Shown: piece by piece, positions 26,721 through 35,716 of the stretch
Position numbering within the stretch: the stretch's first letter is position 1
Layout of the letters: every line of letters starts with the position of its first letter
Assembly: GCA_016715245.1 (NCBI GenBank)
Contig: JADKAS010000006.1
Coordinates: 177,009-241,008 of the forward strand
From: Saprospiraceae bacterium
GTDB lineage: Bacteria; Bacteroidota; Bacteroidia; Chitinophagales; Saprospiraceae
DNA length: 64,000 nucleotides
Direction of reading: 5' to 3'
The notes under the pieces: generated by a model
What the model was told of the DNA's origin: nothing
The model's input: the letters and a program-made list of their open reading frames with translations, nothing else
The model's database searches: none
Translations under genes and position numbers: made by a program

Positions 26721-29124
26721 CTAAATCGTCACAACAATACCAAGCGTTGGTAAAAGGGTACCGGCCGCATCATTAATGGTTTTGAGTCTGTATCTTTGCT
26801 GAGCCGCAGGTGCATCGGGATTTTCAATAATTCCACCTCCGAGGGGCAATCCGTTTTCGTCCAAAGGTCTGTCAAGAATCAAATTATCTCTGCTTACTGC
26901 ACTGGCTGTGACATTCTGAATATCAAGATATACATTGAGGTCCCATTTCTTGAAGAACCATTTTTTGTCAATTCTGAAGTCAATAAAACTGGATGCCTCT
27001 GATCTCTCGGAATTCAGTCTTGAAAAATCCGGTATTCCTCTACCATTTCTTTCCCAATTGGAAACCAGCGATGAGGAAGCATCAAAAGGAGTAAACGGCA
27101 AACCATCCTGAAATCTCCATTTAATTCCCGCCTCCCAGTTTTTACCAAAACGTTTTCCTACGGTCAGGTTAATAATGTTACGTGCATCCCAACTACTGGG
27201 GGCATAGTTGCCATTTCTGTCTTTAAATTCTGAAAATCCCAGCGTATAAGCAGCAATGCCATAAAACCCTTTGTACAATCTTTGCTGAAACATAAGTTCC
27301 ATTCCATAGGTCCTTCCTTCAGACGTGGAAGAAACTTCCTGTGCACCAATGACACCAAAATCACCACCAAGATTAGCCAGGGAGATAGATTCTCTTAATA
27401 AAAATGGATATTGGTCGTAAATCTTATAATATCCTTCCAAAGTGATGCGTGATGCCGCTTTTGTATTGTATTCAACACCCACCACAAAATGATCGGCCCG
27501 AATATATTTTATTCCATTCTCAATATTAATTAAAGTATTGGAAGCATTTCTGTATCCAAGACTCGGATAGGGAGGTAATTGATAATACCTTCCTATACTC
27601 ATATTATACGAAAGCTTTTCAGAAAAATTATAGGACAACGCCATTCTCGGAGAAAATTGGGTAAATGGATTTCTCATTTCACCATTCAGATTATTTCCGT
27701 CAATCCTCGCTCCAAAGGACACATTGAGTTTGTTGTTCAGAAATTTTTTACCTCCATTTAAAAACAAACCGTATTTATGAAAATCTATTTCAGAAAAATA
27801 AACAATATCCTCAGGGCCTGCCGAAGAAAATATCTTATTAAACGTATTGGCATTAAATTTTACATATTCATAAAGTGCACCGCCCATCCACTCAAATCCG
27901 GCAATATTGCGGGTGGTTTCCACCCTCAATTTATTTTCGATTTCCTGCGACTTATAGTCAAGAATAAGGTTTTCCGGTCTTGTTTCATTATTCAGGTATT
28001 TTACAGATTCGTTATTCAGCATATTCCTGCTCAGAATAAACGACGTGACCCCCTTGTCCCCGTAATGTTTATATACCACACCGTTGGAATAATTCCATTG
28101 AGTATTTACCGGGAGGAAATTTAATATAAACTGTTTATCTTCTGTATCATTCGCCTCCAGGTTAAGACTAAAATCATCAATAGCTCCGATTCCAATAAAA
28201 TAGATTTCATTTTTATTGTCAATTTTATACTTTACTTTTGCATTAAAATCCGTGTACGTCGGCAAAAAAGGAAGTCCGATAGCCTTAAATAAAAACTGCA
28301 GATAAGAACGGCGCGCTGATACGAGAAAAGTCGTTTTATCAGACAAAGGACCTTCAAGTGTCATTCCGAAGTCAGTAGCCCCTGCAGTGGCAATCATTCC
28401 CAAACGATCATCTCTTCCGTCTCTGAATTTAAAATTAAAAACTGAACTAAGTGCATTTCCCCGTGCAACCGGAAATGCGCTGCCGAAAAAATCCACTTCA
28501 CGTATAAAATCAATGTTTATTATGCCTGCCGGCCCGCCGGATGCACCCTGAGTGGCAAAATGGTTTATATTAGGTATTTCAACGTCGTCAATAAAAAACC
28601 GGTTTTCATTAGGTGCTCCACCTCTGATAATCAAATCATTTCGAAAGGAAGCCGTTGAGGTCACACCCGGCAAAGATTGGATAACCCTGCTTATGTCGCG
28701 GTTTCCCCCGGGATTTCGGCGTATTTCTGATACGCCTATATTTTTTAAGGAAAGAGGACTTTCTGTTGTTTTTAAAATTGGAAGCTTTGATCGTAATTTC
28801 GTCCAGTTGTTTTGATGTCTCATTTATTGAAAACTGCAGGATAGTAGGTTTAGCTCCCTGCACTTCAATTTCGAACAAGGATACTGTTTCATAACCCAGA
28901 TATGAAACCTCAATATCGTAGATACCCGGCTTTATATTCTGAATAATAAAACTTCCGTCCAATTCTGTAGTTGTTCCTTCCGTCGTATTCAATAAGGTTA
29001 CTGAAGCACCGATGATAGGATCGTTATTTCTGGCATCGTTGACAAAACCTTTAATTACACCGGTTTGTGAGAATAAAAGACCCGGTAAAAGGAAAAAAAA
29101 GAAATTAAAAATTTTCAAAGACAT
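26721..29124 (-). CDS. TonB-dependent receptor with carboxypeptidase-regulatory domain, frame broken once
   Basis: Outer-membrane active transporter. From the ATG at 29122-29124: a signal peptide (MSLKIFNFFFFLLPGLLFSQ), a carboxypeptidase-regulatory-like domain at about 22-105 (VIKGFVNDARNNDPIIGASV, DGSFIIQNIKPGIYDIEVSY), then a plug domain (RDISRVIQSLPGVTSTASFR, NDLIIRGGAPNENRFFIDDV) and a long beta-barrel to the C-terminus LPTLGIVVTI. At 28769-28773 the frame changes; removing one base from that run joins ASNFK to TTESPLSLKNIGVSEIRR, giving 800 aa. It is divergent from another TonB receptor at 29467 with a 340-base spacer. The ligand is unknown; no SusD partner is adjacent. Confidence 0.85.
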
Positions 29125-29466
29125 ACAATCTGTTTAGTCAGTAGTTACAATACATGCACAAAATAGTTTTTTAAAATGCATATTTAACATTTTATTTAAA
29201 ATAACACCACAAATACTAAATCTATTAAATTTGGTAAAAAAAATCGGGATAACTATTCTTCATCTGATTAAAACACCTTAACGTATGTTTTACTGTTCAC
29301 ATTTTATTAAAAAATTATTAAGACATTATTGTGTATGTAGTAAAATTGTTCTATTTTGCACCTGTTTTTATCAGATTTCGATTTTAATATATTGATTTTT
29401 AACTAATAAGATTAAAAATACATTATAAGAAATCAATAAAATCAAAACCAAAACTAAGACAATAAT
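29125..29466. other. Divergent promoter region between two TonB-receptor genes
   Basis: About 340 AT-rich bases. TTCTATTTTG near 29349-29358 is close to, but one base short of, the lineage -7 consensus and could drive the plus-strand receptor. No coding sequence was seen. Confidence 0.4.
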
Positions 29467-32262
29467 ATGCAACATAAGTTTTACTGGCTTTTATTATTTT
29501 ACGTTTTTCTTCCCAGTATTTCCATTACTGCTCAGGTAACCATAAGTGGTAAAGTGTTGGATTTCAGAACCGGCGAAGAATTGATAGGTGCCTCTGTTTC
29601 TGACCAAAGCAATCATTCCAATGGCGTCACCACGGAATACGACGGCAGTTTTTCACTGGAAGTTAAAAACTTGCCGGTTACCCTACATATTACTTACATA
29701 GGATTTGCCGAAAAAGAAATAATCGTTCAAAGTAGCAAAGAAAAACTAGTCATAAAACTTGAAGAGGACGCGGTAACCATAGACCTGGGTATTGAAATTA
29801 AAGGTCAGAGAATTGATGAAAAACAAAAAGCAGCACCTCTGACCGTCGAATCACTGGATGCCATCGCCATAAAACAAACCGCTTCTACAGATTTTTACAA
29901 TGGTTTGGGTTCTCTCAAAGGCGTAGATCTCACCACAGCCAGTTTGGGTTTTACGGTGATTAATACCAGAGGATTTAATAGTACCAGTCCGGTGCGGTCG
30001 TTACAAATTATTGATGGTGTGGACAATCAATCACCTGGTTTAAATTTTTCTCTGGGCAATTTTCTGGGTTCTACAGAATTGGATATTCAAAAAGTGGATC
30101 TCGTTGTGGGTGCCAGTTCGGCATTTTATGGCCCGAATGCATTCAACGGTGTCATCAGTATGGAGACAAAAAATCCGTTTTTCAATAAAGGTTTGTCGGC
30201 AAGTGTAAAAGTAGGTGAAAGACAGTTGTTTGAAACGGCATTCAGATATGCTGCAGTCCTAAATAACAAGGCTGGAAAACCATTTTTTGCCTATAAGTTA
30301 AACTTTTCATATCTTAGAGCAAATGACTGGGAAGCAGACAACTACGACCCTGTGGCTGATTCACTTGTAAATAATATTTTCCTGCCTATTGAAAACCCAG
30401 GTGGATTTGACGCAGTAAACATTTACGGCGATGAGTATAGTATTGTCAATAACTCAACAGATTTAAATTCTTCTACAGGGTTAAATGTTTTTCATAGAAG
30501 AGGTTATAAAGAATTGGATATTGTCGATTATGACACAAGAAACATAAAAACAGGTATTGCATTGCATTTTCGTACAAAACCTTCAAAGGATTTTGAATCT
30601 CCTGAATTGGTTATCGGTTCAAACTTTGGATATGGTACCACCGTATATCAGGGTGACAACAGATTCAGCTTACGGGGTATACAATTCTACCAACATAAAA
30701 TTGAATTTAGGAAAAAAGATAAATTTTTCATAAGAGCTTATGCAACTCATGAAGACGCAGGGGATTCATATGACCCATATTTCACTGCTCAAAAAATGAT
30801 TGAAGCTAGCGGATCCAATGATTCTTGGCAAAGATCATATGAAGATTACTGGACTCAAAATAAAGTCTCTAAGCAACTGCAGGATATGGGCATGAGTTTT
30901 GATAATTTACAACAATGGCAAAGAGACAACAAAGAAATATTAGCACAATTCCATAAAGAAGCTCAGGAGTACGCAAACTCACAAAACAGGATTTTCAGTT
31001 TGAAAGATTTTTATGAGCCCGGCACTCCCAGATTTGACTCTCTGTTTAACAGCATCACATCTAAAAAAAATAACAGTTTAGAGAACGGCACGAGATTTTT
31101 TGATAGATCTGCATTATTTCATGTGCATGGAGAATACAAGTTTACAACAGATTTTTTTAAAGAGTTGACAATTGGTGTTAACACCAGAATGTACAGGCCA
31201 TTTACAGAAGGAACAATATTTAAAGACGAAACAAATCGTATAACAAATAATGAATTTGGCGTTTATGCCGGTGCCAGTAAACAATATCGTGATTTTACTT
31301 TTTCCCTTGCATCAAGACTGGATAAAAATCAGAATTTTAATTTCTTGTTTTCACCGGCGGCGTCTGTTGTCTGGAAACCATCAGAAAATAACTATTTACG
31401 GGCATCATTTTCATCAGCTATCAGAAATCCTACATTATCAGACCAATATCTTGACCTGGAAGTTGGTCCGGCCCGTTTATTAGGCAATTTAAATGGTTTT
31501 GATAGTTTAATTTTATTACAGAACTTTTTTGATTTCAGAAAGAACCCGGCACAGACGAAACTGGTTGATAAATATATAGACCCCATAAAACCTGAAAAAG
31601 TCAAAACTTTTGAAATTGGCTACAGAACTACACTATTTGAAAAGGTTTTTATTGATGCTAGTTATTTTTACAATATTTATACAGATTTTATAGGTTACCA
31701 AATCGGGGTAAAAATGCCAACATTCAGAGTTGAGCTATTTCCCGGATTTTATGACACCATCAGACAGATTACCAATATAAAGGCTTTTCGTATTGCATCA
31801 AATTCAGACCAGATTGTAAATTCACAAGGATTCTCTCTGGGAGTAAATTATTATTTTAGTAAATATTATTCATTTAATGCAAATTACAGCTATAATCATC
31901 TTGTGACATCTGTAAATGATGACATTGTTCCTGCATTCAATACCCCGAAAAATAAATATAATTTAGGATTGTCAGCCCGGGACATTCCTGTCGGATCCCG
32001 AAGGAACACATTGGGTTTTAATGTCAATTTTAAGTGGATTGAAGGATTCATCTTTGAAGGTTCTCCGCAGTTTACAGGTTTTGTTCCAACTTATTCTCTG
32101 GTTGATGCTCAAATTAATTATAATCTGCCCAAGTATTATCTGACTTTAAAAGGGGGAGCTTCTAACATTTTGAACAACAAACAATTTCAGACTTATGGTG
32201 GCCCCAGAATCGGAAGGATGGCTTATTTAACAATTACATACGATTTTAAATCGAAAATTTAA
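29467..32262 (+). CDS. TonB-dependent receptor, 931 residues
   Basis: Outer-membrane receptor with a signal peptide (MQHKFYWLLLFYVFLPSISI, cleavage near ITAQ), a carboxypeptidase-regulatory-like domain at about 24-105 (VTISGKVLDFRTGEELIGAS; VTLHITYIGFAEKEIIVQS), a plug at about 125-245 (VINTRGFNSTSPVRSLQIID and VDLVVGASSAFYGPNAFNGV) and a large beta-barrel ending FQTYGGPRIGRMAYLTITYD. The 'GxxSAxYGPNAFNGV' segment is the plug end typical of Bacteroidota TonB receptors of the non-SusC type. The next gene (a secreted hydrolase-like T9SS protein) begins 26 bases later, so the pair is probably co-expressed. The ligand cannot be read. Confidence 0.88.
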   Translation: MQHKFYWLLLFYVFLPSISITAQVTISGKVLDFRTGEELIGASVSDQSNHSNGVTTEYDGSFSLEVKNLPVTLHITYIGFAEKEIIVQSSKEKLVIKLEEDAVTIDLGIEIKGQRIDEKQKAAPLTVESLDAIAIKQTASTDFYNGLGSLKGVDLTTASLGFTVINTRGFNSTSPVRSLQIIDGVDNQSPGLNFSLGNFLGSTELDIQKVDLVVGASSAFYGPNAFNGVISMETKNPFFNKGLSASVKVGERQLFETAFRYAAVLNNKAGKPFFAYKLNFSYLRANDWEADNYDPVADSLVNNIFLPIENPGGFDAVNIYGDEYSIVNNSTDLNSSTGLNVFHRRGYKELDIVDYDTRNIKTGIALHFRTKPSKDFESPELVIGSNFGYGTTVYQGDNRFSLRGIQFYQHKIEFRKKDKFFIRAYATHEDAGDSYDPYFTAQKMIEASGSNDSWQRSYEDYWTQNKVSKQLQDMGMSFDNLQQWQRDNKEILAQFHKEAQEYANSQNRIFSLKDFYEPGTPRFDSLFNSITSKKNNSLENGTRFFDRSALFHVHGEYKFTTDFFKELTIGVNTRMYRPFTEGTIFKDETNRITNNEFGVYAGASKQYRDFTFSLASRLDKNQNFNFLFSPAASVVWKPSENNYLRASFSSAIRNPTLSDQYLDLEVGPARLLGNLNGFDSLILLQNFFDFRKNPAQTKLVDKYIDPIKPEKVKTFEIGYRTTLFEKVFIDASYFYNIYTDFIGYQIGVKMPTFRVELFPGFYDTIRQITNIKAFRIASNSDQIVNSQGFSLGVNYYFSKYYSFNANYSYNHLVTSVNDDIVPAFNTPKNKYNLGLSARDIPVGSRRNTLGFNVNFKWIEGFIFEGSPQFTGFVPTYSLVDAQINYNLPKYYLTLKGGASNILNNKQFQTYGGPRIGRMAYLTITYDFKSKI

Positions 32263-32288
32263 ATTTATTAAACATTAAAATTTTAGTC

Positions 32289-33875
32289 ATGCGAATTTTT
32301 ACAAAATTAATTTTATTTATTATCCTCATTACTATAAGTAATATGGGGTTCTCTCAGGAAGGTAGATATACCAAAGAAGTATTTTCGAAAGTAAATGTAT
32401 CTTCCCTAAGTCAATTACAAAGTAACTTCACAGTTATGCCATGGGTAGGTGGTTTATTAGGTGGAAATCCGGGAGGTGGTTCTCAAAGACAACCATTGAG
32501 AGCACAATTTTATACCCCGGACGGTGACACTAAAACAGACAGACCGCTTATTATTTATCTGCACACTGGTAATTTTATTCCATTTGCCTTCAATGGTTCT
32601 TGTGGTGGTACAGTCACGGATTCTTCCAATGTTGAGATTGCAACAAGACTGGCCAAAATGGGTTATGTGGTTGCTGTTGTTGAATACAGACAAGGCTGGT
32701 TACCTACAATCGATGACGGTAACGGATTACTAAAAAGGTACACACTTATTCAAGCTGCTTACAGAGGAGTTCAGGATGTAAATGCTTACGTAAGATATTT
32801 TAGAAAAAGTGTAGCAGTGGATTCCAATCCTCATGGTATTAATGCTGAAAAGATAACAGTGTGGGGTCAAGGAACAGGTGGCTATTTGTCTTTAGCCTCA
32901 GCCTACCTTAATCAATATTCTGAAATCACTAACACACCCAGTGAAAAATGGATTTTCCCTTCTCCACTTGGTAAAGTACCTATGATTATTGAAGGCCAAA
33001 ACGGAACAATTACAGGAGAAGGACCCACTACATTTTCCAGTGCAGCTTATTTACCTTCTGCTATTCCTCAACTTGGGTTTAAAATAGGTGATACATTATG
33101 CGTAGAAAATTATCCCGGTTATTCTTCTGAATTTGCGCTTACCGTAAATATGGGTGGTGCTTTAGGTGACACTACCTGGATTTCAGCCGGCGAGACTCCT
33201 CTGATTTCGTATCACGTAACTTCTGACGCATTTGCACCGTGTAAAACCGGTATTCTGAGAGTTCCCACAGTAAGAGGCCCTGAACCGGTTGTAGAAGTAT
33301 CCGGTTCTTGTGATGTTGCTACTATCCTGGATAAAAATGGAAATAATGATATCTTCAAAACAATCCCAAATGGCAAGGATCCATTTAATGCAACTAATGT
33401 GAGTGGCGCATCCGGATTTTATCAGTTTAACAGCACACCAAATGATTCAGGCTCTCCTTGGGAATGGACTTATGCCTCTCAGCCAAAACCAAATCAACAA
33501 CCGACAGATTGTAATACAGATGGCACCTCAGCAAGAAAATATATTGATACTATAGTCGGATATTTTATTCCAAGAGCTTGCGTTGCATTAGGATTGGATT
33601 GTTGGACATCTTCCACAAAAGATCTTTCTGAAAATGAAGTTGGTTTGTCTGCAACACCAAACCCTGCCAGTGACGCAATGTATTTCCAAACTAAAAATGA
33701 AACACCTATGGTTTCTATGGAAGTTATAGACATTACAGGAAGAAGTTTATTTACAGTTAAAAACATTAATGCCTCTCAATATGAATTAAAAAATCAGGGA
33801 TGGCAACAAGGAATGTATTTTGTAAAAATTTCCTTTAATTCGGGAATTTTATTGAAGAAAGTATTGTTTTATTAA
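32289..33875 (+). CDS. Secreted alpha/beta-hydrolase-fold protein with T9SS tail and altered nucleophile motif
   Basis: A 528-residue exported protein with a signal peptide (MRIFTKLILFIILITISNMG, cleavage near SQ). Residues about 70-220 follow the carboxylesterase-like alpha/beta-hydrolase pattern: RPLIIYLHTGNFIPFAFNGS (oxyanion region), MGYVVAVVEYRQGW, and the nucleophile elbow position. There the sequence reads WGQGTGGYLSLA where active enzymes have GxSxG (e.g. GQSAGG), so the catalytic serine appears replaced by glycine. The C-terminus SATPNPASDAMYFQTK ... WQQGMYFVKI is a type A T9SS sorting domain. Its position after a TonB receptor suggests a binding or surface partner rather than an esterase, though other residues could be catalytic. 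Confidence 0.75.
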   Translation: MRIFTKLILFIILITISNMGFSQEGRYTKEVFSKVNVSSLSQLQSNFTVMPWVGGLLGGNPGGGSQRQPLRAQFYTPDGDTKTDRPLIIYLHTGNFIPFAFNGSCGGTVTDSSNVEIATRLAKMGYVVAVVEYRQGWLPTIDDGNGLLKRYTLIQAAYRGVQDVNAYVRYFRKSVAVDSNPHGINAEKITVWGQGTGGYLSLASAYLNQYSEITNTPSEKWIFPSPLGKVPMIIEGQNGTITGEGPTTFSSAAYLPSAIPQLGFKIGDTLCVENYPGYSSEFALTVNMGGALGDTTWISAGETPLISYHVTSDAFAPCKTGILRVPTVRGPEPVVEVSGSCDVATILDKNGNNDIFKTIPNGKDPFNATNVSGASGFYQFNSTPNDSGSPWEWTYASQPKPNQQPTDCNTDGTSARKYIDTIVGYFIPRACVALGLDCWTSSTKDLSENEVGLSATPNPASDAMYFQTKNETPMVSMEVIDITGRSLFTVKNINASQYELKNQGWQQGMYFVKISFNSGILLKKVLFY

Positions 33876-33893
33876 AAACAAGTCGTATATTTG
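33864..33893 (+). promoter_or_regulatory. Consensus Bacteroidota promoter at the end of the hydrolase-like gene
   Basis: TTG at 33864-33866 and TATATTTG at 33886-33893 are separated by exactly 19 bases, one of the best matches to TTG-N19-21-TAnnTTTG in the window. The -33 box lies inside the last codons of the preceding gene. Transcription should start near 33899. Confidence 0.7.
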
Positions 33894-33898
33894 CATCA

Positions 33899-33970
33899 CA
33901 AATTGAATAAAGAAGCACCCTTATATTTCAAGCCGCTTGACCCAGCCCTGGGCAGGCGGCTCTTTTTTTT
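33899..33970 (+). ncRNA. Candidate small RNA (about 72 nt) or short attenuated leader
   Basis: A consensus promoter (33864-33893) is followed within about 40 bases by a strong intrinsic terminator (33931-33970), leaving a predicted transcript of about 72 nt with no ATG or plausible reading frame. It consists of an unstructured AU-rich 5' part and the terminator hairpin, the layout of many bacterial sRNAs. It may instead be a terminated leader of the membrane-protein gene starting at 34016. I do not recognise it as a known RNA family. The start point is inferred from promoter geometry. Confidence 0.4.
33931..33970 (+). terminator. Rho-independent terminator with nested stem
   Basis: AGCCGC (33931-33936) pairs with GCGGCT (33956-33961), and inside it CCCAG (33941-33945) pairs with CTGGG (33948-33952). 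A T-rich tail runs to 33970. It would end both the hydrolase-like gene and the candidate small RNA. Confidence 0.85.
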
Positions 33971-34015
33971 TCTCATTTCCTGAATTTTATTTGTTAAATA
34001 TTTAATCTAGTCGAA

Positions 34016-34743
34016 GTGCTTGAGAGATTTTTAGTGCCAAACGGATCATTTGTTAATTATACAGCGGAACACTTTGTTTCATTGACTATTTCCATTATTT
34101 TTTCTGTCTATGTATTGTATTTCGGAAAAAAATACTGGAATCCCGAAAAACAAAGATTGTACATTACCTGGTTGCTCATTTTGGCAGCATCAACCCAGAT
34201 CATGAAGATAGTTATCAAAAATTATGACGGATCTTTTGATATCACTAAAGATTTACCTCTTCATTTATGCAATTTGATGCCTTTTGTAATGGTTGCTGTT
34301 ATGTGGGCAAAAAACAGGAAATGGTGGGCTTCTTTTTTTTCTGGATAATTGCCGGTTCTTCCCAATCTTTATTTACCACTTCCTTAACGGAATCTTTTCC
34401 GCATAATGAATTTATCAGATATTGGGTATTACACGTCATTATCGTTGTGGCGGCCTTGTATGGTGCTATTGTATACCGGTTTGATTTACAGAAAAAAGAT
34501 ATTATCCATTCCTGGATTGGAATCAATATTATTGCTGCAATCATTTATCCCATAAATGTGGCTCTGGGAGCAAATTACTTTTATCTTAATGCAAAACCTC
34601 CTGGAACGACTTTTTATGCTTTGCTGGGTCCATGGCCTTACTATATAATAAGCCTTGAATTTGCCGTTCTGATTATCTTTTCAATGGTGTATTATATATT
34701 CCATTTTCTTAAAAAAACATCACAGACTACCCAGGCAAATTAA
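34016..34743 (+). CDS. TIGR02206 (YwaF-like) integral membrane protein, frame broken once
   Basis: From the GTG at 34016 (MLERFLVPNGSFVNYTAEHF) the protein has about six transmembrane segments. Conserved features are the early H in YTAEHF, the DLPLHLCNLMPFVMV motif, and LLGPWPYYIISLEF near the C-terminus, together the TIGR02206/YwaF pattern. In the T run 34333-34340 one T is missing: nine Ts let WWAS continue as FFFWIIAGSSQSLF, giving 242 residues to 34743. The function of the family is unknown. It faces the DUF4249 gene tail to tail with a gap of 24 bases. Confidence 0.8.
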
Positions 34744-34767
34744 GTTAACCGAATTTCATTTTTACTA

Positions 34768-35716
34768 TTATTTCGGTGGCACATACAATGTGTCAGATCC
34801 AACGGCGTAGCCACCCCAGATTCCCAAACCACCCTGAATATTTGTACTTATCCTTGTATAAGTAGAAAACGGACCTCCGCTGTTGGCAGCAAAATCCCGG
34901 GTATTCCAAAAATCAAAATGTGCCTTATCAATGGCACACCATTTAATGATGGCTTTCGTTTCCCGTTTAAATAATCCAAAGTTTTCCGGAGTAAAATCCC
35001 CTCCTCTTCTTTCTGCTTTCTGCAAAGGAAATTCAAAGGTTTTACCGTCAAACAAAACATCATCCGTCACAGAATTAAACGGTGGGATCAATGGCTCATC
35101 ATCAGAAGAAGTAAAGTAACGGTAATAATTGTGAACCTCTGCGGGGTCATTTATCGTAACCATTAATCTGGCCAACGTATCACTCGGTGTTCCGGGAGGT
35201 TCTTCCCACTTATAATCAGTCAAAGGAACATAAAAGGGAATTGTCGTCACCGCAGTAAGTGTTTTCCCTTCCGCCAACACTTTTAATGAGTAAGTCCTGC
35301 CTTGTTCCCTTGTAATCTGATTTAAAATATCCGCATAGATACAAATATCAGCCGTAAGATTTTCAATATTCAGATTTAATGCTTCAGCCACCATTTTTTT
35401 GAGTTCTTCAGGCAGATCATTAAGACATAAAGGAATCAAAAAAACTTCTTTATCACCATCAAAAACGGAAACCTGAGCTCCTTTGACAAATATTTCCGCA
35501 AATTTTGAAGGGGATATTTCACTCAAAAAAGGGATACTTTTGGTAACGATGACAAAGGTAGGATTGGCTCCTGTCCCCTGCTTCAATATAACCTTCCACC
35601 ACTATTTCCTGTTCACTTTCCAGCGTCGAAGGAGTATATGGTTCTTCGCAGGCAAAAATAAGAACCATCATCATGATATTAACAAACCAGAATTTTATTT
35701 GACTTCCTCTTTTCAT
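34768..35716 (-). CDS. DUF4249 lipoprotein, partner of the TonB receptor, frame broken once
   Basis: Begins at the ATG at 35714-35716 (MKRGSQIKFWFVNIMMMVLI), whose first bases overlap the stop of the upstream TonB receptor by four bases. A lipobox is visible (LIFAC, cysteine followed by EEPYTPS), then EIVVEGYIEAG. At the C run 35575-35578 one base must be removed to continue as TGANPTFVIVTKSIPFLSEI; the rest follows the DUF4249 pattern to VGSDTLYVPPK (315 aa). DUF4249 proteins are outer-membrane-associated lipoproteins nearly always coupled to a TonB receptor and are thought to help capture its unknown ligand. The overlap supports translational coupling. Confidence 0.85.
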
